From NCBI GenBank assembly GCA_964506505.1, contig CAZDKY010000056.1:1-58323 (forward strand): a stretch of DNA of 58,323 nt. Direction: 5' to 3'. This document shows, piece after piece, positions 16,422 through 25,051 of this stretch; positions within the stretch are counted from its first letter, which is position 1; each line of letters opens with the position of its first letter. Under the pieces are notes generated by a model. The model did not search any database. It was not told where the DNA came from and was given only the letters and a program-made list of their open reading frames with translations. The position numbers and the translations under genes are program-made. This DNA is from M55B129 sp964506505. GTDB taxonomy: Bacteria; Bacillota; Dethiobacteria; DTU022.

Positions 16422-17837
16422 ATGTTTTACAAACGGCGGCAGCAGATAAAAGCACCCATACAGGTCGATGAATACGGAAAGTTTAAGCCTGTCCACAGTA
16501 TCCTGGTTCTGGCCTGGCCGGTAGTAATTGAGATGGGACTGCATACTTTTGTCTGGATTTTTGATACGGCTATGGTTATGCGCCTAGGCGCTCACGAAGC
16601 GACTGCTGTAGAATACGGGGCGATAGTCCTTTTCGACTCCCTGATGATCCTGGGGGCGCTGGGTATCGGGGCCAATGCCCTGGTGGCCCGTTATACAGGA
16701 GCAAAAGATATGGAGAGAGCCGCCCTCACCGGTGGCCAGGCTCTGTCAATAAGCTTTGCTATTACGGCGGGTTTTACTACCCTGGGTATATTACTTTACG
16801 ACTCTTTCTTCACCTGGATAATTACTGACCAGGTGACAGTAGCGCTCACGAAAGATTATTTCTATAACGCCCTCACAAGTGGTGGTTTCGGCGTTTTACC
16901 GATATTAGTAGCCAGTGGAATTATCCGCGGCACTGGAAATACCAGGGTACCCATGATTATCGCTCTTATCTTCAATGCCTATAACGTCATTGGTGACTAC
17001 CTGTTGATATTCGGCAACTTTGGTTTCCCTGCCCTGGGTGTGAAAGGTGCTGCTCTGGCTACGGGATCCGCACAGCTCATTGGCCTGTTTTTATCGATAG
17101 CCTATTTGCTGTTTTGTAAAAGTGATCTGCCTTTTTCACTGCGTTCACTTTTCCCCTGGCGCTTTGATATTATCAAGCAGGTGCTGAAACTGAGTATACC
17201 GGCCGGAATGGAGGAATTGACTCACAGTGGCAGCAGGATGGTCACCTCAAGCTGGATTACCGTCCTTGGTCCTGTTGCTTTTGCCGCTAATGCTGCAGCC
17301 ATTGCTGCCGAAGCTTTTTCTTTTATGCCCGGCCAGGCTTTCGCTGTTTCCGCTACAACCCTTGTGGGGCAACGCCTCGGTGCTGGTTTTATTAAACAGG
17401 CCCGTGATACAGGTTACTGGGCTGTCGCCCTGGGGACAATTTTAATGACTTTTTTCGGCCTGCTATTTCTTTTTTTCCCCTACCTGGTTATGAGCCTCTT
17501 CGATCCCCCGGATCCGGAGGTTTTAAGAATTGGGATTATCTGCCTGCAGATTGCTGCTGTTGAACAGCCTTTTATTGCCATGACCATGGTTTTTTCCGGA
17601 GCGTTAAAGGGGACCGGAGATAGCAGGGGGCCTTTTAAGGTCGGACTCTACAGTAATCTCTTGGTCCGCCTTCCGCTCATTTATGCTGTGGTTTATGTAT
17701 TTAAGATGGATATCTATTATATCTGGTGGGTTACAGCTATCCAGTATGCAGTAAGTGCCCTGATGCTCTTTATAATGTACCGCCGAAAAAAATGGCATAA
17801 TTTGGAGCCTATTCCGACAATTGAAAATGTTGGTTAG
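16422..17837 (+). CDS. MATE-family multidrug/cation efflux transporter
   Basis: 471 residues from ATG 16422 (an in-frame ATG at 16392 lacks a ribosome site; GAGAGTG lies before 16422). There are about twelve hydrophobic helices in two six-helix halves, starting with ILVLAWPVVIEMGLHTFVWI. Family-like features are GALGIGANALVARYTGA near residue 85, IRGTGNTRVPM near 170 and the matching LKGTGDSRGPF near 395 in the second half. MATE proteins export drugs or metabolites with H+ or Na+. It is followed by the GH13 gene after a short gap. Confidence 0.88.
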   Translation: MFYKRRQQIKAPIQVDEYGKFKPVHSILVLAWPVVIEMGLHTFVWIFDTAMVMRLGAHEATAVEYGAIVLFDSLMILGALGIGANALVARYTGAKDMERAALTGGQALSISFAITAGFTTLGILLYDSFFTWIITDQVTVALTKDYFYNALTSGGFGVLPILVASGIIRGTGNTRVPMIIALIFNAYNVIGDYLLIFGNFGFPALGVKGAALATGSAQLIGLFLSIAYLLFCKSDLPFSLRSLFPWRFDIIKQVLKLSIPAGMEELTHSGSRMVTSSWITVLGPVAFAANAAAIAAEAFSFMPGQAFAVSATTLVGQRLGAGFIKQARDTGYWAVALGTILMTFFGLLFLFFPYLVMSLFDPPDPEVLRIGIICLQIAAVEQPFIAMTMVFSGALKGTGDSRGPFKVGLYSNLLVRLPLIYAVVYVFKMDIYYIWWVTAIQYAVSALMLFIMYRRKKWHNLEPIPTIENVG

Positions 17838-17866
17838 GGAAAACCTATCGAAAGGGTGAAAAGGGA

Positions 17867-19612
17867 ATTAATAAAGATCATAATTCTGAGCAGCACGGAA
17901 AAGTTGAGTGGTGGAAAAAAGCAGTATTTTACCAGATTTATCCTCGCAGTTTTCAGGACACCAACAGTGATGGCATCGGTGATCTACCCGGCATTATTTC
18001 TCATCTTGATTATCTCAACGATGGTACACCTGCATCTCTCGGCATTGATGCTATCTGGCTGAGCCCTTTCTTTACCGGCCCGGAACTAGATTTTGGTTAT
18101 GACATTGCCGACTATTGCTCAGTCGATCCCCGTTTTGGCACCATGGATGATTTTGATCGCCTTGTTGCGGAAGCACATCGTAGGAATGTAAGGATAATGC
18201 TTGATCTGGTTGTTAATCACACTTCCTACCTCCATCCGTGGTTTCAGGAGTCGCGGTCATCACGCAGTAATCCCCGCCGTGACTGGTATATCTGGCGGGA
18301 CGGAAAAGGTGAAGGTAGAAAAACACCTAATAACTGGCGCAACAATTTTTTCGGTTCAGCCTGGACCTTTGATGAAAAAAGCGGACAGTATTATCTGCAT
18401 TCTTTCCTTAAAGAACAGCCTGATTTAAACTGGCGGAATCCACAGGTGCGGGTAGCTGTTGCAGAAATAATGCGTTTTTGGCTGGAACGCGGGGTAGATG
18501 GTTTCAGGCTTGATGTGCCCCATACTTATTGTAAAGATAAATATTTCCGTGATAACCCGCCTTTTTTTCAACGGGAGAAAATAGAAAAAGGACCCCGTTT
18601 TTCCGATAGGCTATTTATGTCTAATGTAATGAAGTTGTTATCCCTGCCTGAACTGCAAGTGAGAAAGTATAACCAGCATCAGCCGGAGACTCATGAGGTG
18701 CTGAGGCTGTTGCGCACTGTCCTTGATGATTATCCCGGGGTAACCAGTGTGGGCGAAATAATTGACGATGACCCTGCCCGGATTGCTTCTTATTATGGAG
18801 TAAATAATGATGAACTGCACATGAATTTTTACTTTGAACTACTACATTGCCGCTGGAAAGCGGGAGCATTCAGGCGTTCCATCGACCGCTGGGAACAGAT
18901 TTTGCCGGAAGGGACCTGGCCTGCTTATGCTCTGAGCAATCATGACGTCGTTCGGGCTGCCAGCCGGTATGGTGGAGGCTTGAAGGGCAAAAAACGTGTC
19001 CGACTTCTGGCCATGCTGCTCCTTACTTTGCGGGGAACTCCTTTTTTGTACTATGGTGAGGAAATAGCTATGCAGGAAGCGAAACTGCCAAAAGACATGC
19101 TCAAAGATCCCATCGGTCGGCGGTGGTATCCTTTGCACCAGGGGCGAGATGGTTGCCGTACTCCAATGCAATGGAATGGGGAGGCCAATGCCGGGTTTTC
19201 ACTTGTCGAGCCCTGGCTGCCTGTTGGTCTGAACATCAGTCGGCGCAATGTTGCTGACCAGGAAAAAGATCCACAGTCCCACCTTAGTTTTATTAAACAG
19301 TTAATTCACCTGCGGAAAAGTCTGCCCGTTTTGCAGGTTGGCGATTATAAAAGTGTGGATTTAGGATCACCTGAAAATGTTTACTGCTTCCGCCGACAGA
19401 CAACGCAGGGGAAATTGCTTATCTGCCTGAATTTTTCATCCCGCTGGCAGGAAATAAGGCTTCCACAAAGTAATAAACAATACAGACTTGTCCTGTCAAC
19501 GGGGTTGAACGGCCGCACAAGTGGCCCTTTTTTTAAGCCATTTTTATATCCCGACGAGGGGATAATAGTTGAAGAAACTCAGGAGCATATTGATGGAGCT
19601 GACAAAAAGTAA
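17867..19612 (+). CDS. GH13 alpha-glucosidase/oligo-1,6-glucosidase, start codon unclear
   Basis: Continuous coding can be read from about 17903 (VEWWKKAVFYQIYPRSF) to 19612. Conserved regions: DLVVNHTS, the nucleophile Asp in GFRLDVPH, the acid/base Glu in SVGEIIDD, and LSNHDVVRA. This is the GH13 retaining-glucosidase set, so it should hydrolyse alpha-1,4 or alpha-1,6 glucosides in the cytoplasm (no signal peptide seen). Going upstream in frame from the conserved WW there is no ATG, GTG or TTG before a stop at 17822-17824. The given start is an ATT at 17867. A GTG at 17856 is in another frame; one extra A in GGAAAAG near 17898 would join it. The gene is thus either non-canonically started or frameshifted at its extreme 5' end. 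Confidence 0.75.
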   Translation: MNKDHNSEQHGKVEWWKKAVFYQIYPRSFQDTNSDGIGDLPGIISHLDYLNDGTPASLGIDAIWLSPFFTGPELDFGYDIADYCSVDPRFGTMDDFDRLVAEAHRRNVRIMLDLVVNHTSYLHPWFQESRSSRSNPRRDWYIWRDGKGEGRKTPNNWRNNFFGSAWTFDEKSGQYYLHSFLKEQPDLNWRNPQVRVAVAEIMRFWLERGVDGFRLDVPHTYCKDKYFRDNPPFFQREKIEKGPRFSDRLFMSNVMKLLSLPELQVRKYNQHQPETHEVLRLLRTVLDDYPGVTSVGEIIDDDPARIASYYGVNNDELHMNFYFELLHCRWKAGAFRRSIDRWEQILPEGTWPAYALSNHDVVRAASRYGGGLKGKKRVRLLAMLLLTLRGTPFLYYGEEIAMQEAKLPKDMLKDPIGRRWYPLHQGRDGCRTPMQWNGEANAGFSLVEPWLPVGLNISRRNVADQEKDPQSHLSFIKQLIHLRKSLPVLQVGDYKSVDLGSPENVYCFRRQTTQGKLLICLNFSSRWQEIRLPQSNKQYRLVLSTGLNGRTSGPFFKPFLYPDEGIIVEETQEHIDGADKK

Positions 19613-19616
19613 ATGC

Positions 19617-19644
19617 TTGCATAATTATAATATTATGATATAAT
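19617..19644 (+). promoter_or_regulatory. Promoter with palindrome for the arsR-hesB operon
   Basis: TTGCAT at 19617-19622, a 16-base spacer and TATAAT at 19639-19644. The spacer contains the palindrome ATAATATTAT, a plausible ArsR-type operator that would place the regulator on its own promoter. Confidence 0.6.
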
Positions 19645-19667
19645 GATGGACAGAGAGGAGAACCCGA

Positions 19668-19949
19668 ATGGATATAGAAAAGGAGTATGCCTTGATTAAA
19701 GAAAAAGCATCACTTTTGAAAGCTCTATCCAATCCTGTCCGGTTGTGTATTGTCCGGGAGCTGCTGGACAGAAAAGCATGTAATGTATCATCGATGCAGA
19801 AGTGTTTGCATCTTTCACAGTCTACGGTATCGCAGCACCTCGGACGCCTGCGGGATTTGGGAATAATCACTGGTGAACGCAGGGGAACACAAGTATACTA
19901 CCAGGTATCGAACAAAGAAGCAACAGATATCATAAGGGTTCTTTTCTAA
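19668..19949 (+). CDS. ArsR/SmtB-family transcriptional regulator
   Basis: 93 residues with a winged helix-turn-helix: LLKALSNPVRLCIVRELL then LHLSQSTVSQHLGRLRDLGII and a wing GERRGTQVYYQV. Cysteines at CIVREL, CNVSS and QKCL could bind metal or sense redox state; the classic ELCVC motif is absent. AGAGGAG lies before the ATG. The next gene, a HesB-like selenoprotein, starts 30 bases after its stop, so the two form an operon, probably autoregulated at the palindromic promoter upstream. Confidence 0.85.
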   Translation: MDIEKEYALIKEKASLLKALSNPVRLCIVRELLDRKACNVSSMQKCLHLSQSTVSQHLGRLRDLGIITGERRGTQVYYQVSNKEATDIIRVLF

Positions 19950-19978
19950 CATAAAATGCCAAGTTAAAGAAAGGGGAA

Positions 19979-20296
19979 ATGACAATGCTGGAACTAACAG
20001 ATGCTGCCCGGGGAAAATTCATAGAATTTCTGGAGCAGGAAGAGAAAAACGATGCTTATATTCGTATTTATCTCAGCGGCGTCGGCTGAGGTGGACCAAG
20101 GTACGGCCTGACTCTGGATGAGTCGGTTCAAGAAGAAAAGGATATGATCGAAGAATTCGGATCTGTGAAATTCGTATATGAAAAGAATATATCGGATTTT
20201 ATCGATGGCAAATCCATTGATTATAATGAAGAACAGGGCGGTTTTTCCATAACTGATGGATTGCCGAGTAGCGCCTGCGGCGATTGCAGCTGCTGA
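19979..20296 (+). CDS. HesB-like selenoprotein (UGA = Sec at codon 37)
   Basis: Read through the in-frame TGA at 20087-20089, the frame gives 105 residues and a proper family match; without readthrough it is only 36 residues. The region reads YIRIYLSGVG-Sec-GGPRYGL, then TLDES, and the protein ends SSACGDCSC. In IscA/HesB A-type Fe-S carriers the first conserved Cys lies in an xGCSGxxYxL motif and two more in a C-terminal CGCG-like motif; here Sec replaces that first Cys. An Fe-S or metal-binding role is likely. AAAGGGG precedes ATG 19979; an ATG at 19985 is an alternative. A hairpin 20-40 bases after the UGA and a selC gene in the same window support Sec insertion. Confidence 0.88.
20101..20129 (+). 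promoter_or_regulatory. Bacterial SECIS-like hairpin
   Basis: Core stem GACTC (20110-20114) with GAGTC (20120-20124), extended below by T-G, C-G and further pairs, closing a five-base loop TGGAT with a G at loop position 2. The loop starts 26 bases after the UGA, within the spacing expected for a SelB-bound bacterial SECIS. It lies inside the coding sequence, as bacterial SECIS elements do. Confidence 0.7.
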
Positions 20297-20321
20297 TCTA
20301 GAAGTCAAGGGGACGTTTTAG

Positions 20322-20491
20322 AAGTCAAGGGGACGTTTTGTTTGACTTATTCAAAGTCAAATGAACCAAAGTCATGAAGTTGTTTAGGTTGACTTGTTTA
20401 GGTTGTAAGTCAAGGGGACGTTTTGTTTGACTTAATCAAAGTCAAATGAACCAAAGTCATGAAGTTGTTTAGGTTGACTTGTTTAGGTTGT
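20322..20491. repeat. Two 85-bp tandem repeats left of the transposase
   Basis: Copies 20322-20406 and 20407-20491 differ at one visible position (TTATTC versus TTAATC). Each starts with a palindromic motif with arms AAGTCAA and TTTGACTT around GGGGACGTTTTG. A partial motif copy stands just before at 20302-20320. They are the left flank of the REP-type element. Confidence 0.85.
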
Positions 20492-20518
20492 AATATTAAA
20501 ATTGTCTGAGGTGATAGA

Positions 20519-21259
20519 ATGCCAAGGACAGCCAGGGAAAAAAGCCAAACAGGAATATATCATGTAATGCTGAGAGGAATAGATAAGAGAGATATATTCC
20601 TTACAGAAAAAGATTACAAAAAAATTTTACGTTACATCGAGTTAGCGAAAGAGAAAAGTGATTTTGCTCTGCTTGCCTACTGTTTAATGACTAATCATGT
20701 TCACCTACTTCTCAAAGAGGGGAAGGAAGAAATAGGTGATTCTATTAGAAGAATTGCAGTAGGTTATGCCCAATATCATAATCGTATTCATGGGAGGACT
20801 GGTCACCTTTTTCAAAACAGGTATCAAAGTGAACCTGTTAATGACGACAGCTACTTTTTGGTAGTTTCTCGTTATATACACCAAAACCCATTAAAAGCTG
20901 GTATTGTACAGAACATTGATGATTATGAATGGAGCAGTTATAAACACTATTTAGTTGATAAAAAAGATCTTGTGGATACTGATTTTCTAAAAAAATACTT
21001 TTCTAGTATTGATAGTTTTATTGAGTTCAATAACCAAGAAAATAAAGACCAATGCCTAGAATATAAGGAAAAATTGAGATATACAGATGATGAGTTGAAG
21101 AAATTTATTTCAAAAATGATTGAAATAGAAGAGCTACCAGCGATGAAAATAGAAACAAGGAATAAGATTTTGAGAAGGATTAAGAATGAGACTGGAACCA
21201 GCATCAGACAACTTGAAAAAGTACTGGGGATTGGCAGAAATGTTATTCAAAAAGCCTGA
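20519..21259 (+). mobile_element. REP-associated tyrosine transposase (TnpA_REP/RAYT, IS200-like)
   Basis: 246 residues from ATG 20519, with GAGGTGAT upstream. The HUH nuclease motif is in CLMTNHVHLLL (residues about 58-68) and the probable catalytic Tyr in SRYIHQNPLKAG (about 119-130), the Y1-transposase layout. The C-terminal part ends with an HTH-like segment (GTSIRQLEKVLGIGRN). RAYT proteins cut and join single-stranded DNA at palindromic REP sequences. Such palindromes flank this gene in inverted orientation on both sides, between 20302 and 21456. The gene appears complete. Confidence 0.88.
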
Positions 21260-21410
21260 TGGAAATGAGTCAAACAAAACGTCCCTTTGACTCCCCAGAA
21301 TGAGACTGGAACCAGCATCAGACAACTTGAAAAAGTACTGGGGATTGGAAGAAATGTTATCCAAAAAGCCTGATGGAAATGAGTCAAACAAAACGTCCCC
21401 CTGACTCCGT
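21183..21410. repeat. 114-bp tandem duplication of the transposase 3' end
   Basis: Copy 1 at 21183-21296 contains the last 25 codons of the transposase and one palindromic motif; copy 2 at 21297-21410 repeats it with few changes (GGCAGAAA versus GGAAGAAA, TTCAA versus TCCAA, CCCTTTG versus CCCCCTG). The duplication carries a second, headless copy of the gene end including its TGA. Confidence 0.85.
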
Positions 21411-21456
21411 GAGTCAAACAAAACGTCCCCCTGACTCTAAAACGTCCCCCTGACTC
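21267..21456. repeat. Right-hand palindromic REP-like motifs
   Basis: Full motifs at 21267-21293, 21381-21407 and 21411-21437, and a partial one at 21439-21456. Arms are GAGTCAAA and (TTTGACTC or CTGACTC) around CAAAACGTCCC. They are the reverse complement of the left-hand motifs. The last one touches the stop codon of the converging ubiA-like gene. Confidence 0.8.
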
Positions 21457-22388
21457 TATATAAAAAGGGGAAGAAGGGCGGCCGCAACCATGGTCAAACC
21501 CGTTAGCTGATAAACCTGCACTGTCCTGGCGTTTGCTTCTACCAGTCTGGGGATGTCATTGTAGTGCCTGTGGGCGACCATTACAGCCCGGATAACCATG
21601 GGGATTCCGATGAAAGCAAGTAGCCAGAAAGGATTTCTGCTGTAGAGGGTCAGAATAATAATAAAAAGATAGGCGAAGGCGAAGAGCAGCGCGTAAACTG
21701 TGACTCCTTTTTTCTTGCCAAGACGCACGACTCCGTTCATTTTGCCGCCTTTTAGATCTGCTTCATAATCGGGGTACTGATTGATCCAGAGAACATTGGA
21801 TATAAGAAAGCCCAGGGGAAGGGAAGCTATAATTACCTGCGCAGTAATAGTATGCGTTTGAACCAGAAACGTGCCGATGGTGATCAGCGGACCGAATGTT
21901 AAGCCGACAATTGGTTCTCCGAAGCCCCTGTAAGCAAACTGAAAAGGGGGAAGGCTGTAAAAAAGAGCAAAAAAGACACCGGCCAGACCGACCCAGAAAA
22001 CGGAAAATTCCCGAGCCAGAACAATAGAAAGTCCAAGCAGACATCCCACCAGAACTGTGATAATGCCAATAATTAGATTTTCCCTGAGAGTAAGGACTCC
22101 ATCGACGATCGTCTTTTTCCCACCGCTAAAGGGAGTTCGTTTATCGTCCGTTACATACCGATCAACACCGCTGAGGTAATCGACATACTCATTGATGGCG
22201 TTTTTACCGATTTCAAGGAAATAAACTGCAGCTGCTCCGATAACAAACCAGCCCCAGCTAAAGCTGCTTTGATAGGCATAGCTGAGAGCTGCCCCGACGG
22301 CCATAGGCACGGTTGAAGCGATCCATATTTTCGGATCGGCAATCTGCCAGAATCCATTCCACAAGCTCCTGCCGCGGTTTGTTCCCAT
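21456..22388 (-). CDS. UbiA-family prenyltransferase
   Basis: 310 residues from ATG 22388, chosen because it avoids overlap with lysC; an upstream ATG at 22445 would give 329 residues. It is an integral membrane protein with eight to nine hydrophobic helices. The first Asp-rich motif is in NAINEYVDYLSGVDRYV (NxxxDxxxxD type) and the second in NQYPDYEAD, both used to bind prenyl diphosphate through Mg2+. The family prenylates aromatic acceptors such as hydroxybenzoate or dihydroxynaphthoate, or makes geranylgeranyl lipids; no quinone genes are nearby to decide. It follows aspartate kinase by seven bases on the minus strand. Confidence 0.82.
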   Translation of the reverse strand: MGTNRGRSLWNGFWQIADPKIWIASTVPMAVGAALSYAYQSSFSWGWFVIGAAAVYFLEIGKNAINEYVDYLSGVDRYVTDDKRTPFSGGKKTIVDGVLTLRENLIIGIITVLVGCLLGLSIVLAREFSVFWVGLAGVFFALFYSLPPFQFAYRGFGEPIVGLTFGPLITIGTFLVQTHTITAQVIIASLPLGFLISNVLWINQYPDYEADLKGGKMNGVVRLGKKKGVTVYALLFAFAYLFIIILTLYSRNPFWLLAFIGIPMVIRAVMVAHRHYNDIPRLVEANARTVQVYQLTGLTMVAAALLPLFI

Positions 22389-22395
22389 TGACCAC

Positions 22396-23637
22396 TCAGC
22401 TTTCTTTGGAGGTATCAGGCTGGCCTTCATCAAGGCCGAAAGCATTGTGAACGGCTCTTACCGCCAGTTCACCATACTTTGATTCGACGACGCATGAGAT
22501 ACGGTATTCAGAAGTGCTGATCATTTCAATGTTTATGTTTTCATCCGCCAGTGTTTGGAACATCCTGGCGGCCACGCCTGGATTAGTTTTAATGCCGATG
22601 CCCACTGCCGAAACCTTGACAATATTATTGTCGGCCAGCATTTCAAGGGCACCGATCTCATCGGCTACACGGCTAACAAGCTTTTCCGTTTTCTTCAGAT
22701 CGGTTGTTGGAATTGTAAAGGTAAAATCAGCATAACCGTCGATGCTTGCATTCTGGATGATCATGTCCACATTGATCGAAGCATCGGCCAGTGGTGATAG
22801 GATATGGTAAGCAATACCCGGGCGATCGGGTACTCGAATCAGTGAAATTTTCGACACATTTTTCTCAAGGGTAACCCCTTTGATGATCGAGTTTTCCATG
22901 ATTTCCTCCTCGTTAACAATCCAGGTCTTTTTATCTCCGCCAAATGAAGACTTGACGACCAGTTTGACCTGATATTTTTGGGCCAGCTCCACAGATCGTG
23001 AATGAAGCACTTTTGCGCCCAGGCCAGCCAGTTCAAGCATCTCCTGGTAAGATATTTTTTCGATGTGACGAGCCCGGGGACATATTCCGGGGTCGGCGGT
23101 GTATACACCGTCAACATCAGTATTTATTTCGCAGCAGTCGGCTTTAATGGTAGCGGATACAGCTACAGCCGTTGTATCAGAGCCTCCGCGGCCTAGAGTG
23201 GTAATAGACCCTTCTTCGCTGATTCCCTGGAAGCCCGCAATGACCGGAATGATTCCTTCATCAAGGGTCTTTTGCAGGACATCAGTGCCCACACTGATGA
23301 TCCGGGCCCGGGTATGATTCTGATCAGTTATGATGGGTAGCTGCAGGCCTATAAACGATTTGGCCGGACAGCCGAGGCTTTCCAGTGTAATGGCCATTAG
23401 TGAGGCACAGATCTGCTCGCCGGTTGCTGCAATGGCGTCCTGTTCTCTGCTTGGTGGAAGGGACATAACCTCTGAAGCGAGGTCAAGTAGGCGATCTGTT
23501 TCATCACTCATTGCTGAAACAACAACAATAACCTGGTTTCCCATCATTTTTGTCCTGGCAATCCCTGTTGCAACTCTCCTGATGTGATCAAGTGTGGCTA
23601 CCGAAGAGCCGCCAAATTTTTGAATAAGTAATGCCAT
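22396..23637 (-). CDS. lysC: Aspartate kinase
   Basis: 413 residues from ATG 23637 (AAGGTG upstream; an in-frame GTG four codons earlier is less likely). The N-terminal kinase domain shows IQKFGGSSVATLDHI at the start, VVVSAMSDETDRLL near 40 and TLGRGGSDTTAVAVS near 150. Two C-terminal ACT domains follow (ISLIRVPDRPGIAYHIL near 266 and KVSAVGIGIKTNPGVAARMF near 343) and are the usual site of lysine/threonine feedback. It phosphorylates aspartate as the first step to lysine, threonine, methionine and diaminopimelate. No other gene of that pathway is adjacent. Confidence 0.93.
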   Translation of the reverse strand: MALLIQKFGGSSVATLDHIRRVATGIARTKMMGNQVIVVVSAMSDETDRLLDLASEVMSLPPSREQDAIAATGEQICASLMAITLESLGCPAKSFIGLQLPIITDQNHTRARIISVGTDVLQKTLDEGIIPVIAGFQGISEEGSITTLGRGGSDTTAVAVSATIKADCCEINTDVDGVYTADPGICPRARHIEKISYQEMLELAGLGAKVLHSRSVELAQKYQVKLVVKSSFGGDKKTWIVNEEEIMENSIIKGVTLEKNVSKISLIRVPDRPGIAYHILSPLADASINVDMIIQNASIDGYADFTFTIPTTDLKKTEKLVSRVADEIGALEMLADNNIVKVSAVGIGIKTNPGVAARMFQTLADENINIEMISTSEYRISCVVESKYGELAVRAVHNAFGLDEGQPDTSKES

Positions 23638-23919
23638 GTTCTCACGCACCTTTGTTGTGAGGAATGCTGCAGTTTAGATTTGAATGAATGCACTTATTTT
23701 CTCATATTTAAGCCGGTGGCACAAGTATTTTTTCTCTTAAAACTGTGAAATCAGGGATATGGAGGGTTTGAATCATTGGGGTCAATGATCTTGACTTGAG
23801 CCTGTTGACTGAAGCAGATTGCTTTTGAGCAAACGGTCCCAGATAGCGAATCCTTGTGTGCTTTGCCTGGAAATGCCGTAGGAACAGGTGAGCTCAGAAC
23901 CACCCCGGAAATTAATATT

Positions 23920-25050
23920 TTACAGCAGTTCGATAAAAGCCTCAATTCTGGTCATCACTGCTTCGGCAGGTTCGAAACTGTAATTGTCGTCGATCAATAG
24001 CATCGGTATTCCCTCTTTTTTGAGGAGATCCCGCAGATCAGGATAGTCGAATTTGTGGGGATCACAAAAGGAAATTATATATCCCACAACGCCATCAACA
24101 TCATACTGGTCGATTCTCTCAAGCAAGTAATTGAAACGTTTAACCCCCGGACCCCGGTCAGTACGCGGGCACTGGAAGTCAATAAAATACTGTTCAAGAA
24201 AGCCGTTATAAAGATCTATGGGCAGAGGAATATTTTTTTCCCAGAGACGCATGCCTATGCAGGTGTCGTCGGCAACCACACTGCCGCCAGCTTTCTCGAT
24301 CATCAGGTAAAGGGCGGGATCATCCAGGATACTGCCCCAGACCAGGATGCGCGGTCCGGCGGTCTTTTCTTTCTGGCGTTGGCGGATTTCCGTTAATTTG
24401 GTTTCAAGAAGGGAGGAGAAGTTTTCAGCTGGCAGAGCTCCGCCGGCCAGCAGCAGATTGAGTATTTCGCTGCCTTTAATCAAGGGAGGATTGACATGCC
24501 GCAGAGCGTACAGATCGCGGATCAGGGTACGGTTGTGGTTGTAGCTTTCAATTTCTTTTCTCAGGGCGGTATCCGTGATTTCCTGTCCAGTAAATTTTTC
24601 TAAACTCTCTTTGAAAAAACCGAGTTCCCGTTTGTAAAAACGCTGTGCCCAGGGGGTTAACTGGTGAGGAACGTTGAAAAGATAGGAATAGGGCAGGGGA
24701 TGGTAATAGGTCCAGATACCATAAAGGCGCTGAATCATATCGCAGCTGTGGGGAATAACCAGGCCGTCCAGAAAATTGTAATCGCCCCTGGCCGCGCGAG
24801 CCAGTATATTGCGGGCATAAGGACAGCCGTAAGGCTCAATATAGGCGTCGGCATCGGAAGTGTCGCCGCCCGGAATACCGGTCAGACGGAAGGGAAGGGC
24901 CCCTGCGGCGCTGATCATTTCTGGTGGAGCAAAACAGCAGAGATAACCGATAACCGGCTTACCACTTTCCTCTTTTAGCCGGCGTATTATCCCGGAGTTT
25001 TCGGCGAGAACTGAAATTTCTTTGAACCCGTGATTATCGCTGTCTTCCAT
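23920..25050 (-). CDS. 2-hydroxyacyl-CoA dehydratase-like Fe-S subunit (short)
   Basis: 376 residues from ATG 25050, which has AGGAGG just upstream. Family features are YLCCFAPPEMISAAGALPFR near residue 35, GCPYAR near 75, IPHSCDMIQR near 100 and ISFCDPHKFDYP near 325, where the Cys residues correspond to cluster ligands of HgdB/BcrC-type proteins. These proteins bind a [4Fe-4S] or double-cubane cluster and take part in reductive activation of acyl-CoAs. It begins one base after the stop of the next subunit (TAAAATG), so translation is coupled. No ATPase activator gene is adjacent. The stretch 23638-23919 is empty. Confidence 0.8.
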   Translation of the reverse strand: MEDSDNHGFKEISVLAENSGIIRRLKEESGKPVIGYLCCFAPPEMISAAGALPFRLTGIPGGDTSDADAYIEPYGCPYARNILARAARGDYNFLDGLVIPHSCDMIQRLYGIWTYYHPLPYSYLFNVPHQLTPWAQRFYKRELGFFKESLEKFTGQEITDTALRKEIESYNHNRTLIRDLYALRHVNPPLIKGSEILNLLLAGGALPAENFSSLLETKLTEIRQRQKEKTAGPRILVWGSILDDPALYLMIEKAGGSVVADDTCIGMRLWEKNIPLPIDLYNGFLEQYFIDFQCPRTDRGPGVKRFNYLLERIDQYDVDGVVGYIISFCDPHKFDYPDLRDLLKKEGIPMLLIDDNYSFEPAEAVMTRIEAFIELL

Positions 25051-25051
25051 T

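Noticed and set aside
20294..20330. Second TGA of the HesB-like gene as another Sec codon
   Set aside because: The protein already ends in a typical CGDCSC tail at this TGA, and the sequence beyond is the transposon repeat.
20322..20491. Repeats that might look like a CRISPR array
   Set aside because: Only two 85-bp units in direct contact with no spacers, and the repeat motif is shared with the transposase's other flank.
22839..23117. Minus-strand frame of 92 codons inside lysC in a different frame
   Set aside because: Alternative frame of the aspartate kinase coding sequence without independent support.
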